NCBI GenBank assembly: GCA_958510875.1
Contig: OY294068.1
Location: 154,106,388 to 154,170,387 of the forward strand
Source: Endomychus coccineus
Taxonomy: Eukaryota; Arthropoda; Insecta; Coleoptera; Endomychidae
DNA: 64,000 nucleotides
Direction of reading: 5' to 3'
Part shown: in pieces, positions 32,815-44,100 of the stretch
How the letters are laid out: each line of letters opens with the position of its first letter
Position numbering within the stretch: the stretch's first letter is position 1
Program-made: the position numbers and the translations under genes
The notes under the pieces: generated by a model
What the model was told of the DNA's origin: nothing
The model's database searches: none
What the model saw: only the letters and a program-made list of their open reading frames with translations

Positions 32815-34555
32815 TTGTTTACTAAAGATTATCAATTTACTTATTTCATCAAATTCATTCTTATATACCATTGGGCTTGATTAATTAATATCAATTTGAC
32901 TTGTAATACGTGTAACGATAACCAGGAAGTGAACCGCATCACGGGTTTCTCATTAGCTAGACAAATCAGGCAATACGGTCAATAGGTATATGTAATACTC
33001 ACTCTTCTTTGGTTGAGATACTAACACATTAATTAAGCACTGTGTGATCGAGGGTAGTTTATAAGTTACACTAACTAGAAAAACTATCAAACAAAACAAA
33101 TATAAAATATTTAATAATAATAAAGGAAATAAACAATTATAAAAATGAATTAAAAGTTAAAGGATTGAGTATAAATAAAGTATTAATCAAGAAATGATGT
33201 TAAATTTAGAAAAAAATCAATCAATCCTTAGTTTTAAATTAACCTTATTAGAACTTAAGTATGGAATGAATTTAACTCAGCCTGGATGTACCAGGGTGAA
33301 GAGTTAAACAAATCTGTTATGATTTAATTATTCAAGGAATTCTAAATTTTAGTATTAAGCAATGAGCTAAGCGAAAATCATACCTTAAATACCACAATGC
33401 GAGCTTAACTAGAAAACTTGGCAAGTTTTCTAAAATATGATTTGAGTGATTCGTGAAATAGTCAAAGCAAGACTTAATTCAAGAAGTTAAAATATGACTG
33501 ACTTATAGTGAGTGGTAAGTTTGGTTTTTTATAATCTTGAATAACCACTCCTATTTTAATAATAGGTTTGGGGATAGTAATTTTTTCCCAATAAGAGAGA
33601 GACTTGCCCCAGTCTAGTGAGCTGAATATAGAAGAACTATTCTATTTTTGTTGACAGGAACGGGATTTTAGGACCTTATTCAGACTTCCTTGAATTATGG
33701 TATGAATGAAAATTATATCAACTTAATATTCTAATTACGTATTTGATAGGAAACGACTGCGTCCTGAACGTCTTATGTTATGGTTACGTTAATAGATTGT
33801 AGCTTCAAAGGAAAAGACAGGGTAAAAAACCTTTGCTTAAGTCATAGCAAGTGATCCATTTTGCCGTTTCGAATTGATCATAAAAATATATCTTAACTAC
33901 CAATATAGTGTAAGGCACTTGTTTTTTTTAGAACCATTTCTGTTAACCTCGTTATTTATGATTCCCCATTGAAACTGTGAGGAGCCTCTTCGATCTTGTC
34001 AATATTTAACAAATTATGATGACCCTTCCTTGACTAGAACTCAGAGACTATACGTTTCGTTTCCATCCCACAGATACAAAGGACAAACTATCAGCTTATG
34101 ATGGGACGGTCGTGCTAAGAAATGAACTCATGTACTTGACTTGTCCGTATTAAGAGGCAACAAAGAATATCATATTTCTATTGGCGTAATGGGTGTTCTT
34201 AAAACCAGCTTGAATCTTAGTGATATGATTGATATCTGGATGAATTGTATTTGATAATTAATAAGGCAGCTTTGCTACAGTATTGTACACTCTATTTTGA
34301 ACAGCAACAGAAGAATAAACGTATTTTTTGTTTATTGTGTTATTTCTTCTTTATGTATGTTTTCCTATTCATCTGTTATATCATATATCTCATGAAGATA
34401 TATAGCAACAGGGTGAACAACTTTATCAACAAATTATATTAAACAACATTATTCTCAACAAAATTTTTCGAATCAAATAATTTATTATCATTGAAGAACC
34501 GTTTTTAATTAAGCATAAAGAATTTGAAAAATCAGAAATGTTCCCTCTCGTTGGA
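32815..34555. other. AT-rich stretch without recognised features
   Basis: No coding frame above about 65 codons, no inverted repeat arms and no RNA gene recognised. Low-complexity A/T runs lie near 33100-33250 and 34240-34500. Confidence 0.4.
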
Positions 34556-34559
34556 TAGG

Positions 34560-34870
34560 CTGACGCAATACAGAGAAGTAACATGGAGAGGAAAATGGGA
34601 ATGGGGTGGTTCACGGAGTATCCTCCGATACAATCGCTATCAACACTGGTGCTGCCACAAACTTCGTTTCTACTCCATATAAACGACCTGCTGGAAGTAA
34701 CCACCAGTCCCGTTCACAGCTTTTCATATGATGGTACACTTCATAGAGCATTCTTATCTAGAGCCCCTATACCATCCAATGAAGCAAGAGGGCCAATACA
34801 GAGACAGGTTGATGCAGTTAATGGAGATGTGGCAAAGATTTCGAAATGGGGTTCTGAAATTTAGTAGAGT
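34560..34870 (+). mobile_element. Jockey-type LINE, left part of a split copy
   Basis: A continuous frame reads GWFTEYPPIQSLSTL, LLHINDLLEVT, HSFSYDGTLH (YADD region, mutated) and RQVDAVNGDVAKISKWGSE. It is the same family as 11130-13385. It stops at AGTAGAGT at 34870, where the LTR begins. The LINE resumes at 54271 with GAGTTTGATATAACTAAAAC, exactly the continuation seen at 12800 in the other copy. Confidence 0.85.
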
Positions 34871-36707
34871 TGTAACGGTGAGCCGAGCGTATTGATTTAA
34901 AATAATAAATCTGAACTGAGATTACTCTAGATTTAATATTTCCAAATGAGAGAATAGGCTTGAAAGTCTATGTCACTGCTTGTAACAGTCGGCTGGGTAT
35001 TACTTCAGGTAGCGTTAATACCTCATCGACGTGTTATATGAATTAAGATTTGTTCGTTGGAACCTGTTCGGGTATCAGAGATCTCAGTTGATCCGTGTAC
35101 CCTTGAGGTTCTTTGGAAGCTGCAACCACTAGGTGTATATTTCAGCCCACCTAGAAGCTGTTTTTGACTACTTTGAGGTCGCGATCCCTTCCAAGGGACC
35201 ACCTCGTACAATTACCTATACTTATAACTTTATATCTATTCAAACGTAAAGTCTGTAGGTCTTATTTGCTGAGAGGTGATTAGGAATTACCAGTTAAACT
35301 CGTTAATCAAATTAAATAATAAATAAATATTGAATAAAAGTTAACAAAAGTTCGTACATCAAAATCCAGCAAACGATCATAAGATTAGTTCAAAATTTAG
35401 CAATGGGAATGATACATGAATTTAAAAGATCTCAAGTTCAGGTTGACCCTAAGTGGGAACCTGGGAAATTATCAATGTCGCTAGTTCTACCCCCTTCGCC
35501 AGCGAGCGAGTTTTTGTCCATGTTCTCTTCAGAGAGTTGAAATAAATGAAAGACTATTTAGCACAACTCCGAACAGTGATCGATTTCGCGCTCGATCACA
35601 CCGATAATTGAAAAATAATGTTCAAAAGTGAACGATCCCTCCCTTTCTCTTAAGCTGGGGTAAACCTAACGACATGATACTCTATCATCTCCCCTAAGTA
35701 ATCCCCGATAAGCGGAATTACAATTGGTCACTACTTAGCCTGAATGGCAGGAAAAATATATCAACAAATTAAACATTGGCAGGCGGAGCATGATCTGAAG
35801 ATTAAATAACCACATTATATTATATTGCCGATTCAGAGGTTGAAGTCAATATAACAGTTGTTCTTTGGCAATCAAAATGCACTTACCCTGTTGGTCTAAT
35901 AACTCAATTTCCTCTCGAACCCCTTGTAGAAATAACGCACAAAGGAATTAAACACTCGATTTTTACGTCGGATTGAATTTGGTATGATAGGAAATTGTCA
36001 CAAAATGATTTCAAATAAGGGAACAAACACTTAACACGAGACACGGAAGACGCGAACAAGTCGAGCGCTGCTTCAGCCCTAGGGATGCATAACCGTTGTT
36101 GCATTGTTAATTTAATCTCTATAAATTTCTTGAGGTTGATTTGTATAATCTGGACAACATTATATTAATTGATTTGATTAATACATGACTTGACTTAATG
36201 CAACAATGGAACATCCCTGTGGACATAAAGCAAGCTGGACTTACCGACAAGTACCTGGTGGAGAACTAACTGAGAAGGTGGTTGAGAACTGTCTTTCTAC
36301 CCTCAAAGTAATTAGTTCTTATGAAATCATTGAAGCGGGGGGCACCCCACGCGCAAAGCTTAGAAAATATGTTCAATTTAAAATCTCGGGATCAAACACG
36401 CTCATAAGTTATAACAACAGCCAATAGGAATCTAACTAGCCGAAAGAATCGCTCTGTTCAACTCCACGTAAACTTTTCCTGACTCAGGGAAAAACAGGTA
36501 GGTACTATTGACCTCGTGCCGTGCTTACGTTTGTAAAGCATGGTTCATGGCTGGCTGGTCAATGATACGGGAAAGAGGGCTCAGATTACCGTCGCAAGGT
36601 CTGTCTGGTATATCCTGTTCAAGATAACAATTTATAAAACTTTCAATTTGAATTAAATCAAAATTATTCAAAGGCCTCAAAACAAAAAGTAATAATCCGT
36701 CGGATTA
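34871..36707 (+). mobile_element. Solo LTR (about 1.84 kb), left part
   Basis: It begins TGTAACGGTGAGCC directly after GAGT (34867-34870). Its right end ATTATTACA is at 54266-54270 after the Polinton and is followed by GAGT (54271-54274). TG...CA ends and a 4-bp duplication are those of an LTR retrotransposon. I see no second LTR, primer-binding site or gag-pol frame, so it is a solo LTR left by recombination. Excluding the Polinton and one of its target duplications, it is 1,842 bp. Confidence 0.8.
36702..36707. repeat. Polinton target-site duplication, left
   Basis: GGATTA, matched at 54260-54265. Six bases is the characteristic Polinton/Maverick duplication. Confidence 0.93.
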
Positions 36708-36854
36708 AGTAGATGTGCTATGAGAGTTCTCCCTCAAAATCACCCTTTTTTGCATGTAAATCTCCATAAGGAAATCTAAGGTTCATTTTACCGAAAACGG
36801 TCCCCTTCAAGGTCATCCACAATCACGCATGCGCAGTCATGTTGATGGGAGGGG

Positions 36855-37030
36855 TAGGTAGTCTATGGTTCTATGAACTGGTCATATGTCTATGGTCCCC
36901 GAAGTCTGTGAACTAATCATCTGTCTATGGTTCTTCCTTAACTATGGTCAGGTCAAGTCTGTGAACTAACCATCTGTCTATGGATCTTCCTTAACTATGG
37001 TCGGGGCAATCTGAAGTCTATGAATTAGGT
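36855..37030 (+). repeat. Subterminal tandem repeats of the Polinton
   Basis: Three ~60-bp units share CTGTGAACTAA, CATCTGTCTATGG and TTCCTTAACTATGGTC. They lie within 320 bp of the terminus, with mirror copies at 53935-54110. Such repeats near an end may be protein-binding sites for replication or integration (inference). Confidence 0.75.
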
Positions 37031-37059
37031 ATCTGAGTACTCACATTCTACTGAAATGA

Positions 37060-37385
37060 TTTTCTACACACCGAGATTCGAACCCGGGAAATAAACTCTA
37101 AAGTTAGGCGGCTTAACCGCGGAGGATTTGAAACAATTTAATCTAGTATACAAACATTCTACTGAAAATGAAATATTTTTTCTACACACACCGAGATTTG
37201 AACCCGGGAAATAAACTCTAAAGTTAGGCGGCTTAACCGCGGAGGATTTGAATCAATTTAATCTAGTATATAAACACTTCTACTGAAAATGAAATATTTT
37301 TGTACACACGGGAATCGAACCCGAGAAATGAAATCCAAAAGCCAGCTCCTTAACCGCTCAGCTATGGAGGAATTGAGAACAAGCG
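37060..37385 (-). repeat. Three tandem tRNA-like units in the left TIR
   Basis: Two near-identical ~118-bp units and one related unit carry B-box-like GGGTTCGAATC (complement). The third has the best A box, TAGCTGAGCGGTTAAGG, as in Ser/Leu-type tRNAs. The anticodon stems do not pair convincingly and two units lack part of the D arm, so they are not functional tRNA genes. The right TIR has the same units at 53585-53925. Confidence 0.7.
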
Positions 37386-37769
37386 ATTTTAATGTTGTAG
37401 ATATAACCGCGGGGTATCCGGTCTGAGTGATAAGTGCGAGTATATTGCAGTCTATATGATGCAGGTAATTGTTTTACATGACGTTAGTCATGCAGGTATG
37501 TCACGAAGCGAGGTATGGAATGTGAGACTTCATAGCGCTAGCCCATAGGGGTTTTGAAATAGTGTTGTTTGTACATGCCGTCAGTCACGTGATTTTTGAA
37601 AGAGACCGGGCATTCATCGGAGGTATCATGGGAGGGCTGCTGTTCCTTGAATGCATAGATGGAATGTTATATATAGTATAGAAATGATATCTTCTACATC
37701 TCTCTCAAACGCGATGTTTATAAGGAAATTACTTTCAAAAACGTTTTATTCAAGCTGTCTGTACCTTAC

Positions 37770-38174
37770 TTGATTGCTATATTACAAAATGCGATTTCAA
37801 TCATCTTAAACATATATGGAAATTATTTTTTAGTATACAAAATGGAGTTGGAGGACTTCAATGGGGTATGGAATGTGAGGTTATACAGATTGTTTATGTA
37901 TGACGTTAGTCATGTGAATTTGAATGAAGCTGGCGCGATCTCCAACGAGACAGGTGTGTATGTGAGGTTATACAGAGTGTGCAGGTATAATGATGTCTAT
38001 CACGCAGGTCTTCAGCGAGGTATCTACCTTGCAGGATTCTTCAACGAAATGTGGGGTTGTTTGTACATGCCGTTAGTCTCAGGGTTTTGTCTGAGTTATA
38101 ATGATATCGGTCGCGATGCATCGGCTGCTCCACAAATCTTCAATAAGGGGATCATAACATCTAACATGCGATAG
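37770..38174 (+). CDS. 134-codon ORF in the left TIR (doubtful gene)
   Basis: The frame is identical in the right TIR (52792-53196, minus). It has two internal copies of a VRLYRxxxYxDVxH motif that reflect a repeated DNA unit (GTGAGGTTATACAGA). The N-terminus MIAILQNAISIILNIYG could be a membrane segment. No family recognised. Conservation between arms follows from TIR identity and does not prove coding; the in-frame repeats may be chance. Confidence 0.3.
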   Translation: MIAILQNAISIILNIYGNYFLVYKMELEDFNGVWNVRLYRLFMYDVSHVNLNEAGAISNETGVYVRLYRVCRYNDVYHAGLQRGIYLAGFFNEMWGCLYMPLVSGFCLSYNDIGRDASAAPQIFNKGIITSNMR

Positions 38175-39299
38175 TTTACAAAAATGCTGCTTCTCATAAT
38201 AGCGATATTATGAAGCGTTTGCAGAAATAACTATTGAATCATCTAAGGACTTTTTGCTTGATTAGTACTAACGAGTACAATATTCGTTATAATATTATAA
38301 GTATGCATCATTAGCTTACTTATGCGATAAGGTTGTGCCAAATCATGTCCAACAGCAATGTATTCAACTTGGAATTATCGTAATGATGCGCGCGATCCTT
38401 CAATGTTAAAGTAGTTTCATAAGTTATCCGAAAGTAATATGAATATATATAAAATGTTTTTCCAAAATTAGTTCCGAAGTAAACATAATTCGCTATAATA
38501 TTCATTCATGTATGTTTCATAAATTATCCGATATAAATCAAATAAGTTTATGTCGCAGGTTGAACAATATTCACTATCAATTTTGCGGTAGAGCTACAGC
38601 TCGCTCGAGCGATAAGAAAGTTACACCAATAACCTTCAAACGCGATGAGAATACTTTATTTTTAAATCAAACATGTAGTATGTATATATATTCGAATCAT
38701 ATTGATTGTAAATCGCATAATATGACCTGAAATCTAGCTGCCGGCGATGGAAATATTGTTAATAATTATTAACGTAGTACCCTATAAGCGCTGTGAACGT
38801 TATATAATAAGATTTGCAGGCGAATTCGGTAATTCGAGGTATACAATATATAAGTGTAGGAGGGTTGGAGTCTAGTACCTATACAGAATCTAGATGAAGC
38901 GGTATTACACATCACGAACTATCTGTACAGCTCGATTGCTATATAACAAAATACATTTTTAATCATCTTAAACATATAGATGTGCTAATATAATTTTTTT
39001 CAGTATGCAAAAATATACTAATAAAACATTTTTCATCGACATACATTTCTTCATAGGATAGTTAGTTTTTATAAAATTCAATCAATTTCAATGGGAAACA
39101 TATATGCGTGGGAGTTTTATAGAGATCGAACTCGTTTCCCAACCACCCAAGAGGTAGAACTATGATGAGGAATAGATGAGGATAATAATCATATGAATAT
39201 CTTCATATGCGCTAATCTATATGACATTCAAAACACATGCTTCATAAAAATCTGAATATTGAGTAGAGCTATAGTATCTTCATAAGCGATCATTATCTC

Positions 39300-39440
39300 T
39301 GAATCACGGAGATAACTTAGATAATTTAACATAGGATTATAAAGATGAATAAACGTGAAAGATTCAACCATAGGTGGAATTCGAATCCGCATTTCTCGAT
39401 CTCCAAACCAGGGTGTTTACCAGTTAAACCACTAGTTAAA
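39300..39440 (-). repeat. tRNA-derived SINE inside the left TIR (truncated)
   Basis: The complement reads TTTAACTGGTAAACACCCTG, then GGATTCGAATTCCACC, then the body TTTATAATCCTATGTTA shared with the repeats at 6745-7690. It is truncated after the CACGGAGATAAC block, where the right TIR continues for about 265 bp more. Confidence 0.7.
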
Positions 39441-40548
39441 AAACATGAAGACAAACAGACGTGTAAAAGTTATAATGATAATCAAATTTTTCTATTTTCA
39501 CAGGTTTCAATCAATTTCAAAGGAAACATATAAGAAAGCAGGGAGTTTTTTTTTATAGAGACCAAGTCCGTTTCCCAACCACCCAAGAGGTAGAACTTAT
39601 GGTTCGTTGCTTTTTTTTTTTTGATAAAGTGGAAAGCATCCCCAGGAGGCCTACAAACCACTAGCAATCGATAACAAAATAATTATATAAACAAGTTTTA
39701 TTCCTAATAATCGTTAAGGTTATTGTTTCCTCACCAGTTTTCAGATAAGTATGACTACATACAAATTAATAATAACGGATTATAAATTCGTCAAAATGCT
39801 TATCGGAGGAGGATGGTTGTACAAGCGATAAGCCCCCCAAAATCAATTAGGGTTCGCTAGATTTCTGAATGAATACATAATCATTTCATTATCGAAAATT
39901 CATCATTCTTCAACACAAGTTATTATTCTTATAACTAAAATGTTAAATATGCTTATCCTTGAACTATTCAGGTTATACCCTGTGATATAATATTAGATTC
40001 TAATAAATACAATGAAAAGTATATATCGATATTACAGTTACAGCTAAAATTGTAAATGGAACAAAAATCACTAATCATATAACTAAATGTTAAATGTGCT
40101 TATATTCAAACTATTCAGATTATATCCTATGATATAATATTAGATTCTAATAAATGTGAAATGGGTATATTGTAACTATATGTAAATATCAATAATAATA
40201 ACTACATGTGAATAGATATCAAAAATATTACAGCTACATCTAAGTGTTAAATATGTTTATACTCGAAAATTAATTGAGGGAATATAAAATATATTCTAAT
40301 AAATAGAACGAAAAGTGCATATCGATAATAATATTACAGTTACAGCTAAAATGTAAATGGAACAAAAAATCACTAATCATATAACTAAATGTTAAATGTG
40401 CTTATATTCAAACTATTCAGCTTATATCCTATGATATAATATTAGATTCTAATAAATGTGAAATGGGTATATTCTAACTACATGTAAATACACTACAAAC
40501 ACTAGCTCGCGAGGGAATTTTTGGAGACTGGAGCACTTCGTGCAACTC

Positions 40549-40848
40549 GCAAGCGACTCGGAAGCGACTCGCAAGCGACTCGGAAGCGACTCGGAAGCGA
40601 CTCGCAAGCGACTCGGAAGCGACTCGCAAGCGACTCGCAAGCGACTCGCAAGCGACTCGCAAGCGACTCGGAAGCGACTCGCAAGCGACTCGCAAGCGAC
40701 TCGCAAGCGACTCGCAAGCGACTCGGAAGCGACTCGGAAGCGACTCGGAAGCGACTCGCAAGCGACTCGGAAGCGACTCGGAAGCGACTCGCAAGCGACT
40801 CGCAAGCGACTCGCAAACGACTCGGAAGCGACTCGCAAGCGACTCTAA
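40549..40848. repeat. 11-bp minisatellite, about 27 units
   Basis: The unit is AAGCGACTCG followed by either C or G, repeated about 27 times with one AAACGACTCG variant. It is GC-rich in AT-rich surroundings. Because 11 is not a multiple of three and the unit has no stop in any frame, open frames of over 100 codons appear on both strands; these are artefacts. It sits exactly at the inner edge of the left TIR. The matching point on the right (49580-49597) has only a TCCGACTC-like remnant. Confidence 0.95.
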
Positions 40849-40964
40849 AGCAGCTTCGAATCGTTTATGGTTTGTGTGATATGTATGAGAAATGAAATAT
40901 CGCTATTTATTATATCATTTATTTTGAAGAAAGCACATTTTCATTTTGGTGTATGATATTGAGA

Positions 40965-41115
40965 AGTTAATCAGATCACCAACATGTCGGGCTGCATACA
41001 TATATATTTTTTTTTTCCTCCATCGTATATGGAACGTTAACCAGGTCACCAACATGTCGGGCTGCATACATATATTTTTTTTTTCCTCCATCGTATATGG
41101 AACGTTAACCAATCA
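40965..41115. repeat. Two ~72-bp tandem repeats downstream of the polymerase gene
   Basis: CACCAACATGTCGGGCTGCA and CTCCATCGTATATGGAACG each occur twice. They lie in the 3' flank of the minus-strand polymerase gene; a minus-strand AATAAA (complement TTTATT near 40903) may be its polyadenylation signal. Confidence 0.8.
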
Positions 41116-41177
41116 CAAATCATATAAGCTGCGTACAACAGCCGTATAATTATGTTAATATATTCAACTAATAATCA

Positions 41178-44100
41178 CTAATCTGCGTCCATGATTGCAT
41201 AATGCCCCCAAGGAAGCGTAGCGAAAGTTCCAGGAATCAAGTACCGCTTATCATCGTTGGGGGACAGCGCAATCTTCTCCTGACTGATGGAGAACGCTTT
41301 ATGTTTTTCCGCTTTGATTAAATGTTGAGTAACTGATACCTCTTTCCACTTTTCAAGGCACTCGATGTAATCATCAAAGTCGATCGCGTTTCTGACGATA
41401 GAAAATTTCACCCCCTTCGCTTTTTTCGTCACACCATAATTTCTCATTATTCCTGCAATTTCAGATTCTTCATACTCAGCATTCCTCAGTTCCTGATGCA
41501 TCCTACTAACATCATCCTCAGTACGAAGAACCTTCATTGCATATAATTTAGATCTTAGGCCCACAAAATCGGTCATGGGGGTTCCGTTGTTCTCATCCTT
41601 CATCTTCCCTAATACTTTCTTATTAACAAGTGGAATATCATAGATGTTGTCAACTGGGTAGTCACTGGTGTCGAAGTATTGATGGCAGTCACGTTTCATT
41701 ACATCATAAGGGTCTTTCCCCAACTCATATATGAGAGAGTCTGTATCTGTATACAACACTGAACAGCTATCCCCAAACGTTGGACTCATATACTTATAAT
41801 GGAAGTCGTAGATAGTTGTTTTAGCCAAATCCAATATAGACATTCCTACATAAATAGGTTTATTTAACCACACTTCCAACTTATTTAGCTCTACAGCTAC
41901 CAAATTCTCGTTGAAGATGGTGCAGCTCTTGAACTCAGGCTTAGAAATATATGATTCAGCTCCATACCGCCCACCCCACTCGGTAAGTAGGCGAACATTC
42001 ACTCTTTTGCGAATATTCTCCATCGTCTTACCGAATACAGCATTATTCATTAATTTGAAGAGAGCTATCTCAAACGCATTCTTAGAAGCTACCCTCAATC
42101 TAGTGTTGAGATCTATGTAAGCTTTAAGCCATGGAGCCTGCTTAAATTTCAAAATCCTGTGAACTTTTTTCAGCACCAATCCGTTATCTAGAGCTTGCTT
42201 GAGGCTACGGTAATGGATGACATACTTCTCCTTAGGGTGAAGTGTTGCCATCAATTTTGATGGTGCATTTGATGAAGCGGGGGCGTTGCCTGTTTGAGGA
42301 TTAATATGTAGAGGGCAGAAGGGTAAATCTTTATGTTGATCATGCAGATGTTTAGGGTACTCCAAATCAACTTCTAAAATATATCCTACATCAGAATCAT
42401 CTGGAACTGTAGTAACATCAATATTTGTATCACACCATTCAAATCCGCCATACGGGAGAGCTTGACTCATAGCCCAACCATACTGGTTATTGACGTCATA
42501 ATACATCAAATAAGAATCAGCTTTCGATGGATTATAATTCGACATATATTTATTGTTGGCGTGAGCTCTTCGCTTGGAACATACTTGACTGAGTCCGCCT
42601 CTAATCCCTTTCTCAACGAATAGAAATATATCGAGATCTGTGAGAAGCTCAAGTTCTTGTCTCGTATGTTTCAGCATCGCATCCCAAGTAAAGCCTGGCA
42701 GTGTAAAGTAGTGCGCAGGATCCAGATTATATGTTTGATGACAGCTAGTTCTGAATTGTTCAAAAACATCGGCTAGGAGCATTATGTCGGTCTTCATGTA
42801 CAAATCGACATAATGCCCCAAGTTTTGACATCCAAATTTTTTCCATATATACTGCGCTCTCTGGTATAGTCTCCGAGGGCACGGTTTATCTTCCAATTTA
42901 TTGTAGAAAACCTCAATTGGCGGTAAAAAAGACTCGTAGAATCTATCAAACGAGTCGACATAATCATATGGCATAACACCTTTCTTGGTTAGAAGCTTAA
43001 CTCGTTCATCATCAAGTTCTCCAAACTGACATTTCAAATTTGGGTAATCGCTCAAGTATGATGCCAACTTATCCAAGGACGAATTCATGAATCTAAACGA
43101 GTCGATGAATCTGAGTTGAATGGGGGTATCATCGACATGCTTAGTAAAACTGATATATTTCTCCTTGGTTATTGGGAGTGGGTCGATTTTACCACCCATT
43201 CGCGAAGCCACATCTTCGATGATAAAGTTGGCATCGTAATTGGAAAGATTGTGAAAAACTACCGGAACAACATGTGTATCTTGATAGTTTATGTTACACC
43301 CTTCATGTGCTGCTCCTCGATAATTTCTCAGTGGTAGCAGGTGATTGTGATCTCGAACTTTTTTATCAGCTTCCGAGAATGGCTGTTTGCAAATGTGGCA
43401 ACAGCTTGCCCTTCTGAATGCAGCTTCATCGTCCTCAGACATATCGATGTCATATGGACACCAGAAAACTGTACCCAAATCTTCTGCGAGAGTCTTCATC
43501 TGATCTGCGAACCAACTCATACAATCCACGCCGCGATAGGCTTGATAGAAGGATAGGGAATCTTCATATGAACATTTCATGTAATAGCCGATAGCTGCAG
43601 GGATATGTTGTTGAGGCTTCTTCGGATCCGAAGTGGGTGTAAGAACGCTTTCTAGATCGGCATATACCACAAATGGAGCTTTCACTTTATTCTTAAAATT
43701 TTTGAATTTTAGGATATTCTTTCCAACTTCCGGCATCTTAACCTTACAGCTATTCAGCTTCTCACAGTCCTCAGTATGTTTATCTAACTTCTCCTCAGAG
43801 TGGAAGTAATGGAGGCATCGTTCACAAAAGAATTTCTGCCCGTTATGTTTACTAAGCTGCGAAGAAACCAGGCGTGATAGATCTTTGATCCATACGTAAT
43901 GGGAACGGATTGGGGTCGTATCGTCGCTATCTTCTTCTTCCTTCCCAAAGTATCGATCTTGAATAAGTAGAAGGTTAACGTGTTTACCCCTCTTCTCCTT
44001 CGTAAGGTAGGTAGGTAAAGTAGCGAATGACTTTCCACTTTTATTTAAGATGTATACGTTGATGGAGACTTCATTCTGCTTCTCAAAGTTAGGAATCTGA

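Larger units (their letters stand above)
36708..40548 (+). repeat. Polinton left terminal inverted repeat (3.84 kb)
   Basis: Near-identical to the complement of 49597-54259, ending at GCAACTC next to the minisatellite. From outside inward it holds three ~60-bp subterminal repeats, three tRNA-like units, a block with repeated ACATGACGTTAGTCATG-like palindromes, a tRNA-derived SINE, and AT-rich ~300-bp repeats around 39940-40500. It is about 820 bp shorter than the right repeat because one AT-rich unit, a doubled ~125-bp segment and about 265 bp of SINE body are absent. Confidence 0.93.

Noticed and set aside
35023..36427. Small frames (61-73 codons) inside the solo LTR
   Set aside because: No gag, protease or RT motif; the sequence is explained as LTR.
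34871..36707. A complete LTR retrotransposon
   Set aside because: Only one LTR-like unit is present; no internal region, primer-binding site or second copy of the TGTAACGG end was seen.
37060..37385. Functional tRNA genes
   Set aside because: A and B boxes are visible, but the anticodon stems do not pair and two units lack part of the D arm.
40549..40848. CRISPR-like array
   Set aside because: The repeat is continuous 11-bp units without spacers, in an insect nuclear genome.
40449..40895. Five overlapping 102-129-codon frames with [10 protein letters not shown] or [15 protein letters not shown] repeats
   Set aside because: Products of the 11-bp minisatellite, which has no stops in any frame; not genes.
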